This document shows positions 1 through 7,158 of a DNA stretch of 8,763 nt, piece by piece. Where the stretch lies: positions 1 to 8,763 of the forward strand of contig SFER01000109.1 in the NCBI GenBank assembly GCA_004557195.1, written 5' to 3'. A program made the position numbers and the translations under genes. Under the pieces are notes generated by a model, which worked only from the letters and a program-made list of their open reading frames with translations, had not been told where the DNA came from and searched no databases. Position 1 is the first letter of the stretch; each line of letters begins with the position of its first letter. This DNA is from Bacteroidales bacterium (GTDB taxonomy: Bacteria; Bacteroidota; Bacteroidia; Bacteroidales; Muribaculaceae).

Positions 1-231
1 CTTCTCTTGCAACAGCATATAAGCCTTATACACAAGGTTCTTCTCAATAGGACAGTCAACGGGATTTCCCGAAGTGGTGAGAATGGTAGTAGAGTGAGTG
101 CCGGGCACACACTCTACTATGTCTTTAAGCGGAATGGGATAAAACACCGTCTCAATATTATGGTATCCATCGGGGCGACGCTCCACAATATCAAGCCCGA
201 GATTTATTTTTGCATTTGGGAATTTAATCAT
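1..231 (-). CDS. ispE: 4-diphosphocytidyl-2-C-methyl-D-erythritol kinase IspE, N-terminal part (runs off the left edge)
   Basis: IspE phosphorylates CDP-methylerythritol with ATP in the cytoplasmic MEP pathway of isoprenoid precursor synthesis. The minus strand from the ATG at 229-231 is open for exactly 77 codons to base 1, with no stop inside the window. The translation opens with MIKFPNAKINLGLDIVERR and continues PDGYHNIETVFYPIPL. This is the standard IspE N-terminus of the GHMP kinase superfamily: PNAKINL, whose Lys8 matches the conserved active-site lysine, then the RRPDGYH segment at 18-24. The start lies 12 bases after the stop of the upstream phosphoesterase gene, so the two are probably co-transcribed. 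No purine-rich ribosome binding site is visible, as is usual in Bacteroidetes. The ATP-binding glycine-rich loop and the rest of the kinase lie outside the window, so completeness cannot be judged. Confidence 0.93.
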   Translation of the reverse strand, partial: MIKFPNAKINLGLDIVERRPDGYHNIETVFYPIPLKDIVECVPGTHSTTILTTSGNPVDCPIEKNLVYKAYMLLQEK

Positions 232-243
232 AAAATATCACAC

Positions 244-2070
244 TTATTTTGTCGATATGCGGTAGATTTTTCCCTCGATAAGCGAGGCATACACATCTCC
301 GTTATCGTCTATTTCAAAACCGTTGAGCGCACTGTTGCCCATCTTGTAGTGCCACAACACTTTCTGAGAAATCGGGTCGATAGCCACCACAACTCCGGTG
401 CGTGAACCTGCATACACCACACCTTTGCTCTCTACAACAACGCATGGAGTGTGCTCATAGCCCATCTTGGCATCCACAACCCATAGCAGTTTATAGTTCT
501 TCCCCTGTGTGCTCACAGCAACAATCTCGCCATCCATAGTCTTAGCATAAGCCACTTTTCCATCGGCAGAAACTCCAAGGCTTTCTCTCACCTTATAGTC
601 GTTTACTCGCCAAATAGTTTTGCCGTTTTTGCGGTTGATAGCGGTCATATATCTGTCGGGGGCTACGATAATCACTTTGTCTTTGGTAACCACAGGCACA
701 CAGTTGCCGGGACCGAGCATATTTGCACTCTTGCCGTTGTTCCATTTCCACTTGAGTTTTCCGGTTTTGCGGTCGAGGCAACGAAGCCAAGTGTCCCAAG
801 CACCAAAAATTACATCATTACCGGATACAACAGGCGCTGCTTGGCAATAATTGTCAATATCATCGAAACTCCAAAGCAATTGGTTGGTCTTGAGGTTCCA
901 CGCCTTGAATGTTTTGTATCCACCCTGATACAAAATATCATCTACCACCAATCCATCGGCTACATACAATCCGTGAGTATCGAGAGCACCAACAATTGCG
1001 CCACTGTTTGCGGCAAGCACCTTTATTCCACCCGATATAGTTGGGAAATACACATTTCCATCGGCAGACAATGCAGGTCGGGAGAATTGCGAACCGATGC
1101 GCGGCGCAAGTCCATGCCACGGGTCACGGCCATCGTGCTTGCTGATTGCCTTCGCTTCGCCGAGCGATGTCCCGAAATAGATATTATCGGCATCAATTGC
1201 AAGGCGAGTGAAGATTGAGGCGCCATCGACATGAATCAAATCCACAGTAACGCCCTCGGGCAAGCTGTTTATTCTTGGAGCGACATCGGTCAATTGCGGA
1301 ATCTCCTTTTTGATGGGGAAAGCATTTACAAGAACAGGGATTACGCCCAATTTCTTGTTCCATTGCTTTATACTGTCGTTTACGACATCAATTAAGGTGT
1401 AACCATAATCACCGTTTTTCATATCGAGAGCGCGATTGATAAGTCCGTCGATACCCACACCCTCATAGTAACGGAATTGGTGATAATGACCGCAAAGATG
1501 CACTGCAACAGGATATTTCTGCAACACCCTCACATAGTCGTTCATATTATCGAGGTCGGGTAAAAGCGGATAGTGGTTAACCGAAATCACCTTCATTCCC
1601 GGCTTCACTCTGTCGCGAAGGGTATTGTCGAGCCAAGAGAGGTCTTCTTGTTTCACATGCCCGTCGCCCATCTTCATATAAGGACCACAAGCGATACCCA
1701 CAATCAAGAGGTCATCCACCTGAGTAACGAAACGGTCGGAGCCCCATATATCGACAAAAGTTTTCCCGGCGCTCTGCGACCAGTTGAGCTCATGATTGCC
1801 AGGAATCACATAAAGAGGTTTTGTAAGAGCGTCGAGAATAGATTTCACATTATTTAATTGCACGTCGCTTCCCTCATTTGTAAGGTCTCCGGCAAGCACC
1901 ACCACATCGGCATCACCACTATTGATTTCGGCAATGGCTTCACGCAATTTTGCGTCGTTGGCATTACCCGGTGTTACATGGACATCGGCAAGAAGTGCGA
2001 TTCTTGTTGCGCTTGCACTCAACAATACACATAAAGAAATTAACGAGAGAATTAATCTTTTCATTATCAT
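244..2070 (-). CDS. Secreted calcineurin-like metallophosphoesterase with C-terminal PQQ-like beta-propeller
   Basis: This is a 608-residue protein in two parts. Residues 1-21 form a Sec signal peptide (Lys4-Arg5, a hydrophobic core, then SASA before Thr22). No lipobox is seen, so a periplasmic location is likely. Residues 22 to about 235 carry the full calcineurin-like set of metal ligands: D29-x-H31, GDLTNEG at 61-67, GNHE at 91-94, NHYP at 165-168 and GHYH at 194-197. From about 296 to the end there are seven or eight repeats of the PQQ/BamB propeller type, several ending in a Trp strand: LLWSF near 398, LKWKW near 438, TIWRV near 485, LLWVV near 528 and VLWHY near 571. The short last repeat (592-608) may close the ring with the first. 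The family suggests phosphomonoester or phosphodiester hydrolysis, but the substrate is unknown. The propeller may be a binding scaffold rather than a true PQQ site. The start could also be Met3 (2062-2064). It is the first gene of a leftward unit with ispE. Confidence 0.88.
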   Translation of the reverse strand: MIMKRLILSLISLCVLLSASATRIALLADVHVTPGNANDAKLREAIAEINSGDADVVVLAGDLTNEGSDVQLNNVKSILDALTKPLYVIPGNHELNWSQSAGKTFVDIWGSDRFVTQVDDLLIVGIACGPYMKMGDGHVKQEDLSWLDNTLRDRVKPGMKVISVNHYPLLPDLDNMNDYVRVLQKYPVAVHLCGHYHQFRYYEGVGIDGLINRALDMKNGDYGYTLIDVVNDSIKQWNKKLGVIPVLVNAFPIKKEIPQLTDVAPRINSLPEGVTVDLIHVDGASIFTRLAIDADNIYFGTSLGEAKAISKHDGRDPWHGLAPRIGSQFSRPALSADGNVYFPTISGGIKVLAANSGAIVGALDTHGLYVADGLVVDDILYQGGYKTFKAWNLKTNQLLWSFDDIDNYCQAAPVVSGNDVIFGAWDTWLRCLDRKTGKLKWKWNNGKSANMLGPGNCVPVVTKDKVIIVAPDRYMTAINRKNGKTIWRVNDYKVRESLGVSADGKVAYAKTMDGEIVAVSTQGKNYKLLWVVDAKMGYEHTPCVVVESKGVVYAGSRTGVVVAIDPISQKVLWHYKMGNSALNGFEIDDNGDVYASLIEGKIYRISTK

Positions 2071-2103
2071 ATAAGATTTGTGGTTTAGACATAGTTTTCA
2101 CTG

Positions 2104-2111
2104 CAAAGATA
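2104..2111 (-). promoter_or_regulatory. Bacteroidetes-type -7 promoter element for the phosphoesterase-ispE unit
   Basis: Read on the minus strand this is TATCTTTG, a full match to the Bacteroidetes -7 consensus TAnnTTTG. It lies 33 bases upstream of the phosphoesterase ATG, giving a leader of roughly 25-30 nt. The -33 element is poor: TTTG copies sit 16 and 23 bases upstream (CAAA on the plus strand at 2128-2131 and 2135-2138) instead of the usual 19-21. The promoter may therefore be weak or activator-dependent. Confidence 0.55.
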
Positions 2112-2153
2112 ACCAAAATGTAGGCAACAAAGAACAAAAAGAGGATAAAATAA

Positions 2154-2184
2154 TTGCATATTAGGCAAATATTTCGTAACTTTA
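2154..2184 (+). promoter_or_regulatory. Bacteroidetes-type promoter for the dehydrogenase-uup unit
   Basis: TTG at 2154-2156 is followed after exactly 20 bases by TAACTTTA at 2177-2184. The second element matches TAnnTTTG at five of six defined bases, and the spacing is ideal for a primary-sigma promoter in Bacteroidetes. It predicts a start near 2190 and a leader of about 20 nt before the ATG at 2210. It is divergent from the phosphoesterase promoter in the same 139-base gap. Confidence 0.6.
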
Positions 2185-2209
2185 TGCTCCAAAATCAAAA
2201 CAAGCTACT

Positions 2210-3172
2210 ATGGAAAGAAAAATAGTGATATTGGATGGCTATGCTGCCAACCCCGGAGACCTGTCGTGGGACTCGCTGCAAAAATTCGGCACTCTTGAAG
2301 TGTATGACCGGACATCTCCCGAACAGATATTGGAACGCGCCAAAGGTGCATTCGCAATTTTCACAAATAAGGTTGTTATCACCGCACAAATCATAGAATC
2401 ACTGCCGGAACTGAAATTTATCGGCATACTTGCCACAGGATATAACAATGTGGATATCGCCGCAGCGAAGGCTCACGGAATACCGGTGTGCAATGTTCCG
2501 AATTACAGTTCGCAATCGGTAGTGCAAACAGTGTTCGGGCATCTGCTCAACATCACCACTCAAATCGAACGGCACGCACAATCGGTTGCCGCCGGCGACT
2601 GGGTGAAGTCGCCAGATTTCAGTTATAGTCTATCACCGATGAGGCAGATTGCCGGACTTACAATCGGCATCTACGGGCTTGGAAACATAGGCAAAGAGGT
2701 TGCAAAGATTGCTCACGCCTTTGGAATGAAAGTAATCGCTCTAACATCCAAGGAGCAAACTCAACTCCCGGAATACATCACAAAAGTGGAGAAAACCGAG
2801 TTCTTCTCGCAAAGCGATGTGTTGTCGCTAAATGCTCCACTGTGTGCCGACAATCATAATTTCATTTGCCGCGAGACCCTTGACTTGATGAAGCCAACAG
2901 CCATCATAATCAACACCGCCCGAGGCGGACTTGTGGATGAGGAAGCCCTTGCCGACGCACTCAACAACAGGAAGATTGCAGCCGCTGCAGTGGATGTGCT
3001 AAGTTGCGAACCACCGAAAGAAGACAATCCGCTGCTCTCGGCGCAAAACTGCTACATCACGCCACACATTGCATGGACAAGCGATGTGGCACGCAAATCT
3101 CTGCTCCGCATCTCTGCCGAAAACCTCGAAGCCTTCATTGCAGGGCATCCGATTAACATGGTAAACAAATAG
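2210..3172 (+). CDS. D-isomer-specific 2-hydroxyacid dehydrogenase (glycerate dehydrogenase-like)
   Basis: This is an NAD(P)H-dependent cytoplasmic oxidoreductase that interconverts a 2-oxoacid and a D-2-hydroxyacid. It most resembles glycerate/hydroxypyruvate dehydrogenases, but the exact substrate cannot be read from sequence. At 320 residues it is the usual length. The split substrate-binding domain carries the ATGYNNVD loop (75-82). The nucleotide-binding Rossmann motif is GLGNIG at 156-161. The catalytic residues are all present: Arg238 in NTARGG, Glu267 in SCEPP, and His286 in the TPHIAW motif. The start at 2210 fits the promoter upstream. Its TAG stop is 4 bases before the ATG of the ABC-F gene, so the two are almost certainly one operon, although no functional link between them is obvious. 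Phosphoglycerate dehydrogenase (SerA) is less likely because the C-terminal regulatory domain is missing. Confidence 0.9.
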   Translation: MERKIVILDGYAANPGDLSWDSLQKFGTLEVYDRTSPEQILERAKGAFAIFTNKVVITAQIIESLPELKFIGILATGYNNVDIAAAKAHGIPVCNVPNYSSQSVVQTVFGHLLNITTQIERHAQSVAAGDWVKSPDFSYSLSPMRQIAGLTIGIYGLGNIGKEVAKIAHAFGMKVIALTSKEQTQLPEYITKVEKTEFFSQSDVLSLNAPLCADNHNFICRETLDLMKPTAIIINTARGGLVDEEALADALNNRKIAAAAVDVLSCEPPKEDNPLLSAQNCYITPHIAWTSDVARKSLLRISAENLEAFIAGHPINMVNK

Positions 3173-3176
3173 CGAC

Positions 3177-5033
3177 ATGGATAGCATCCTACAAATAGAA
3201 AACCTCACAAAATCATTTGGAGACAGAATCCTCTTTGCCAATCTCTCTTTCGGGGTGTCGGAGGGGGAGAAAATCGGCATCATAGCCAAAAACGGCTCCG
3301 GCAAATCCACCCTCATGAGCGTGCTCACAGGGCACGAACAATACGACAGCGGCAAAATCACATTCCGCAACGATTTGCGAATCGGCTACCTCGAACAGGT
3401 GCCGGTGTTCAATCCCGAAAGCAGCGTTATCGACGCTTGCCTCGACAACAATGACGAGGTATCTGCCATTCTCAAGGAGTATGAGCGCGCCGCGATGGCG
3501 GGAACAGACATATCCAATCACATCAGGAAGATGGACGCAGCCAACGCCTGGGACTACGAAGACCGTTTCAAGCAGATTCTTTCGCAACTCGGCATTGACG
3601 ATGTGAATCAGCCAATGGGAGAATTGTCGGGCGGACAACAGAAGCGAGTGGCAATAGCGAGAGTGCTCATCAGCAACCCCGATTTGCTGTTTCTCGACGA
3701 GCCGACCAACCATCTCGACATCGCCACCGTTGAGTGGCTCGAAAATTACTTGTCGAGAAGCCGAATCACCCTACTGATGGTTACACACGACCGATATTTC
3801 CTCGACAATGTGTGCAACAAGATAATGGAAATCGACATCGATGGCGTTTATCCCTACAAAGGCAATTACGACTACTATCTTGAGAAACGCGCCGAACGAC
3901 TCGAGCAACAGCAGTCGGAAGTAGCCAAGGCGAACAACCTGCTCCGCAAGGAACTCGACTGGATGCGTCGCCAGCCACAAGCGCGTGCCGGGAAAGCAAA
4001 ATACCGAATCGACGCATTCTACGAGTTGAAAAAGAAAGCCTCCAATGTGAGACGCGAAGAGAACGTGAAGTTGAATGTGCAATCGGGCTATATCGGCAAC
4101 AAAATCTTCGAGGCTCATGAAGTGAGCAAGCGATATGGCGACAAAGTGATACTCGACGATTTTGAATACATCTTCGCGCGCTTCGACAAAGTGGGTATCG
4201 TTGGAGAGAATGGTGTCGGGAAATCGACATTCGTGAAGATGCTTCAAGGAATGGTGAAGCCCGACTCGGGACATTTCGATGTTGGAGACACCGTAAAATT
4301 CGGCTATTACGGTCAGGAAGGCATCGAATTCAACAACGAAATGAAAGTGATAGATGTGGCGCGAGAAATTGCCGAAGTGGTCTATTTCGATGAGAAAAAC
4401 CACTACACTGCGGCTCAATTCCTCAATCTGTTTCTATTCTCCCCCGCCGACCAGCAGAAATATGTGTACAAACTGAGTGGCGGCGAGAAACGGCGATTGT
4501 ACTTGGCGACAGTGCTGATGAGAAAGCCCAACTTCCTTATTCTCGATGAGCCCACCAACGACCTCGACATCGTTACACTCGAAGTGCTGGAAGATTACAT
4601 CGAGAAATTCAAGGGGTGCGTGATAATAATCTCGCACGACCGCTTCTTCATGGACCGCTGTATCAACCACCTGTTTGTGTTTGAAGGGAATGGCGTGGTG
4701 AAAGACTTCCCCGGCAACTACTCGGAATACCGAGAATGGCGCAAGGAGATGGAACGAGAGAAAGCGCAAGTTCAAAAGGCATCGGAGCAGCCAAAGTCGA
4801 AACCGACTCGAGAAAGGAACAACAACCGCCTCACATTCAAGGAGCGGAAAGAGTTGGAACAGCTGACAGCGGAGATTGACGCTCTTACCGAGGAGAAGAA
4901 GCATCTCGAAGCGGTGTTTAGCGGAGAAGAGCAAACCGAAGACTTTGACGCGGCATCGAAGCGCTACAACGAAGTGAAGGATATTCTCGATGAGAAAGAG
5001 ATGAGATGGCTCGAGCTATCCGAGAAAGAATGA
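3177..5033 (+). CDS. uup: ABC-F family ATPase, Uup type
   Basis: This is a soluble twin-ATPase of the ABC-F family, with no membrane segments. Family members act on the ribosome, and Uup is linked to translation and to transposon-excision phenotypes in E. coli. Domain 1 has Walker A at 37-45 (AKNGSGKST), signature LSGGQ at 150-154, Walker B LLFLDEP with Glu175, and His204. The interdomain linker spans about 230-300 and is rich in Lys, Arg and Gln. Domain 2 has Walker A GENGVGKS at 343-350, LSGGE at 433-437, Walker B with Glu458, and His487. A charged, helical C-terminal tail (about 520-618) matches the Uup coiled-coil domain and separates it from EttA and YbiT. The length of 618 is close to E. 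coli Uup (about 635). One oddity is Ala37 where the first Gly of Walker A is expected. It is the second gene of the operon and is followed 11 bases later by a strong terminator. Confidence 0.87.
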   Translation: MDSILQIENLTKSFGDRILFANLSFGVSEGEKIGIIAKNGSGKSTLMSVLTGHEQYDSGKITFRNDLRIGYLEQVPVFNPESSVIDACLDNNDEVSAILKEYERAAMAGTDISNHIRKMDAANAWDYEDRFKQILSQLGIDDVNQPMGELSGGQQKRVAIARVLISNPDLLFLDEPTNHLDIATVEWLENYLSRSRITLLMVTHDRYFLDNVCNKIMEIDIDGVYPYKGNYDYYLEKRAERLEQQQSEVAKANNLLRKELDWMRRQPQARAGKAKYRIDAFYELKKKASNVRREENVKLNVQSGYIGNKIFEAHEVSKRYGDKVILDDFEYIFARFDKVGIVGENGVGKSTFVKMLQGMVKPDSGHFDVGDTVKFGYYGQEGIEFNNEMKVIDVAREIAEVVYFDEKNHYTAAQFLNLFLFSPADQQKYVYKLSGGEKRRLYLATVLMRKPNFLILDEPTNDLDIVTLEVLEDYIEKFKGCVIIISHDRFFMDRCINHLFVFEGNGVVKDFPGNYSEYREWRKEMEREKAQVQKASEQPKSKPTRERNNNRLTFKERKELEQLTAEIDALTEEKKHLEAVFSGEEQTEDFDAASKRYNEVKDILDEKEMRWLELSEKE

Positions 5034-5044
5034 AACCGGAATAG

Positions 5045-5086
5045 AAACGCCGCAAGCACTTCGGAAAGGCTTGCGGCGTTTGTTTT
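5045..5086 (+). terminator. Strong intrinsic terminator after the uup gene
   Basis: A perfect 13-bp inverted repeat pairs 5045-5057 (AAACGCCGCAAGC) with 5069-5081 (GCTTGCGGCGTTT). The 11-base loop could pair a further CTT/AAG. A T-rich run (TTTGTTTT, 5079-5086) follows. It starts 11 bases after the uup stop, within the 73-base gap between convergent genes. On the minus strand the same stem is followed by only three T residues, so it may act weakly in that direction for the Dabb gene ending at 5107. Confidence 0.9.
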
Positions 5087-5106
5087 GTGGAAAAGAGTTA
5101 CTGTTC

Positions 5107-5400
5107 TTAACATTCAAAATCGACACATGCACGACTGTCTTTGTGGCCTGCAAGAAGACCGGCAGCGGCAACGTGAGCCGGATGCTTGGCATATACTTCT
5201 ACATCTGCCATTTTATCGACAATTGCAATCAACACCACATCCCACTCTTCGGCAGGGTTTTCGTTGATGCCCACTTCCATACTGCGGAGAACATCGATTT
5301 GGGCAGGCAAAGCGAGGAGAGCGGCTTTGAATTTCTCAGCCACCTCTTTACGCTGTTCGGGAGTACCGGACAATTTGAAAGAAACGATATGTTTTACCAT
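5107..5400 (-). CDS. Dabb (stress-responsive A/B barrel) domain protein
   Basis: This is a 97-residue single-domain cytoplasmic protein of the Dabb family, small dimeric ferredoxin-like alpha/beta barrels. Typical features are the MVKHIVSFKL first strand with His4, a helix at about 14-30, the MEVGINENP strand-turn at 41-49, WDVVLIAIVDK at 53-63, the Y-x-x-HPAH motif at 70-76, and the closing strand ACVDFEC. The length is exactly that of the family. Plant and bacterial members have been tied to stress and a few act as cyclases, but most bacterial ones have no known reaction, and none is evident here. Its ATG is 7 bases after the stop of the upstream ABC-F gene, so it is probably the distal gene of that leftward operon. 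No separate promoter is seen in the 7-base gap. Confidence 0.87.
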   Translation of the reverse strand: MVKHIVSFKLSGTPEQRKEVAEKFKAALLALPAQIDVLRSMEVGINENPAEEWDVVLIAIVDKMADVEVYAKHPAHVAAAGLLAGHKDSRACVDFEC

Positions 5401-5407
5401 AACTATA

Positions 5408-7027
5408 TTATTTAGAGTTGTATAATCTTTCTCTTGCTTCGATTACGCGAGAATCTGTGATGTAATCATCGTAGTCCATAATCTTATCGATGATGCCATT
5501 GGGGGTTAATTCGATAATGCGAGTAGCGACAGTTTGAATAAATTCGTGGTCGTGGCTTGCCATGAGAATATTCCCCTTGAAAGTCTGCAGAGTGTTGTTG
5601 AAAGCCTGGATAGACTCCAAGTCGAGGTGGTTGGTAGGAGAATCGAGGATGAGAGTGTTGGCATCAGTCATCATCATGCGGGCAATCATACAGCGCATTT
5701 TTTCGCCACCGGAAAGCACCGAAGCCTTTTTGAGCACCTCCTCGCCCGAGAAGAGCATCTTGCCGAGGAAGCCTTTGAGATAAATCTCGCTGGAATCGGA
5801 GCTATATTGGCAAAGCCAATCCACAAGGTTGAGGTCGGTGTTGAAAAATTCGGTGTTATCGAGAGGGAGATAGGCAGTGGTGATAGTCTGCCCCCACTCA
5901 TAAGAGCCGGCATCGGGTTTCATCTTGCCATTGATAATTTCAAACAGCGCGGTCATAGCCCTGGGGTCGTGGCTAAGGAACACCACTTTGTCCCACTTCT
6001 CGATTTGGAAATTCACATCGTCGAAAAGCACTTCGCCATCGACACTTGCACGAAGACCCTTAACTTCAAGTATTTTATTGCCCGGCTCGCGATTGGGAGT
6101 AAAGATGATTCCCGGATAGCGTCGCGAAGATGGCTGAATTTCCTCGATATTGAGTTTTTCCAACATCTTCTTGCGACTTGTGGTTTGTTTCGACTTGGAA
6201 ACATTAGCGCTAAAACGCTGAATAAACTCGAGCAACTCCTTGCGTTTTTCCTCAGCCTTCTTGTTTTGCTGCTGTTGCTGACGAAGAGCGAGCTGACTCG
6301 ACTGATACCAGAAGCTGTAGTTACCGGCAAAGAGAGAAATCTTATTGTAATCGATGTCGAGAGTGTGAGTGGAAACGGCATCGAGGAAGTGGCGGTCGTG
6401 AGAAACCACGAGGACAGTATTCTCGCAGTTGGAGAGATATTCCTCGAGCCAAGCGACAGTGTCGAGGTCGAGGTCGTTGGTAGGCTCATCGAGGAGGAGG
6501 TTATCGGGATTACCAAAAAGAGCCTTGGCAAGAAGGACACGCACCTTTTCCTTACCACTGAGGTCCTTCATTAGCGAATAGTGCTTATCCTCTTTAATAC
6601 CGAGACCGCTAAGGAGCATAGCTGCATCGCTCTCGGCATTCCAGCCTTCGAGTTCGGCAAAACGCTCCTCGAGTTCGGAGGCGCGAATACCATCGGCATC
6701 GGAGAAATCGGGCTTAGCATAAAGCGCGTCTTTCTCCTTCATAATATCCCAAAGGACAGTGTGTCCCTGGAGGACAGTGTCCATAACAGAAAACTCGTCA
6801 AACTCGAAGTGGTCCTGACTAAGAACCGACATACGTTCACCGGCACCTTGAGAAACAGAGCCGGAAGTGGGAGTAAGTTCGCCGCTGAGGATTCTCATGA
6901 GCGTACTTTTACCTGCGCCATTAGCGCCAATAATACCATAGCAATTACCGGGAGTGAATTTAAGATTAACATCCTGGAACAGGATTCTTTTCCCGAATTG
7001 CATACCTAAATTAGTTACTGCAATCAT
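5408..7027 (-). CDS. ybiT: ABC-F family ATPase, YbiT/YkpA type, with one degenerate ATP site
   Basis: This is a soluble twin-ATPase of 539 residues, close to E. coli YbiT (about 530) and, as I recall it, more like B. subtilis YkpA. It probably binds the ribosomal E site. Domain 1 has Walker A GANGAGKS at 34-41, Walker B LLLDEP with Glu181, and His210; its signature is altered to LSGKE (156-160). The linker (about 235-310) contains a run of five Gln (250-254) and the conserved segment FSANVSKSKQTTSRKK at 272-287, typical of this subgroup. Domain 2 has lost its Walker A: residues 352-359 read SHDPRAMT with Met358 in place of the lysine. Its Walker B is LILDSP with Ser463 in place of the catalytic Glu, but the signature LSGGE (438-442) and His492 are intact. 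The C-terminus lacks the Uup coiled coil. The start at 7027 fits a close promoter. It heads an operon with the Dabb gene. Confidence 0.88.
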   Translation of the reverse strand: MIAVTNLGMQFGKRILFQDVNLKFTPGNCYGIIGANGAGKSTLMRILSGELTPTSGSVSQGAGERMSVLSQDHFEFDEFSVMDTVLQGHTVLWDIMKEKDALYAKPDFSDADGIRASELEERFAELEGWNAESDAAMLLSGLGIKEDKHYSLMKDLSGKEKVRVLLAKALFGNPDNLLLDEPTNDLDLDTVAWLEEYLSNCENTVLVVSHDRHFLDAVSTHTLDIDYNKISLFAGNYSFWYQSSQLALRQQQQQNKKAEEKRKELLEFIQRFSANVSKSKQTTSRKKMLEKLNIEEIQPSSRRYPGIIFTPNREPGNKILEVKGLRASVDGEVLFDDVNFQIEKWDKVVFLSHDPRAMTALFEIINGKMKPDAGSYEWGQTITTAYLPLDNTEFFNTDLNLVDWLCQYSSDSSEIYLKGFLGKMLFSGEEVLKKASVLSGGEKMRCMIARMMMTDANTLILDSPTNHLDLESIQAFNNTLQTFKGNILMASHDHEFIQTVATRIIELTPNGIIDKIMDYDDYITDSRVIEARERLYNSK

Positions 7028-7047
7028 TACCTTAAAAAATTGAGATG

Positions 7048-7078
7048 CAAAGATAGTGTAAATCGGCGGGATAACAAA
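7048..7078 (-). promoter_or_regulatory. Consensus Bacteroidetes promoter for the ABC-F/Dabb operon
   Basis: On the minus strand TTTG (7075-7078) is followed after 19 bases by TATCTTTG (7048-7055), a full match to both Bacteroidetes elements at normal spacing. It predicts a start around 7041-7044 and a very short leader of about 15 nt before the ATG at 7027. This is the best promoter in the window. Confidence 0.72.
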
Positions 7079-7129
7079 ATGAAATGGCGAGAAAAGGGAA
7101 AAAGTAATAAAAAAACGGCGGGGGATTAA

Positions 7130-7157
7130 TTAACATTTGCTACAAAATATTTTAACA
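7130..7157. repeat. TTAACA direct repeats around an AAAATATTTT palindrome upstream of the fadL-like gene
   Basis: TTAACA occurs at 7130-7135 and again at 7152-7157, 22 bases apart, about two helical turns. The perfect 10-base palindrome AAAATATTTT (7144-7153) lies between and overlaps the second copy. The cluster sits immediately upstream of the likely -33 position of the fadL-like promoter, where an activator site or AT-rich upstream element would be expected. In sequence this AT-rich, chance origin is possible. Confidence 0.3.
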
Positions 7158-7158
7158 C

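Noticed and set aside
7..405. Plus-strand open frame of 132 codons at the left edge
   Set aside because: It overlaps, antisense, the ispE start and the 3' end of the phosphoesterase gene, both of which have clear family motifs.
250..960. Propeller part of the phosphoesterase as a separate BamB-like gene
   Set aside because: The frame is continuous with the phosphoesterase domain with no stop or restart, so it is one fusion protein.
3771..4418. Open frame of 215 codons on the minus strand inside the uup gene
   Set aside because: It is a shadow of the uup gene in another frame, with no recognisable domain and no sensible start context. Similar shadows at 3213-3713 and 4434-4934 are rejected for the same reason.
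5045..5081. The 13-bp inverted repeat as a mobile-element end or attachment site
   Set aside because: It directly follows a stop codon, has a short loop and is followed by a T-rich run, so it is a terminator. There are no flanking target duplications or transposase.
5534..6574. Long open frame (346 codons) on the plus strand opposite the YbiT-like gene
   Set aside because: It is fully antisense to a well-conserved ABC-F gene. Its Val/Gly/Arg-rich stretches are the reverse reading of the conserved Walker B and signature motifs, and no promoter or family resemblance is seen.
7126..7133. TTAATTAA palindrome
   Set aside because: It is an eight-base AT palindrome in AT-rich intergenic DNA, not significant alone.
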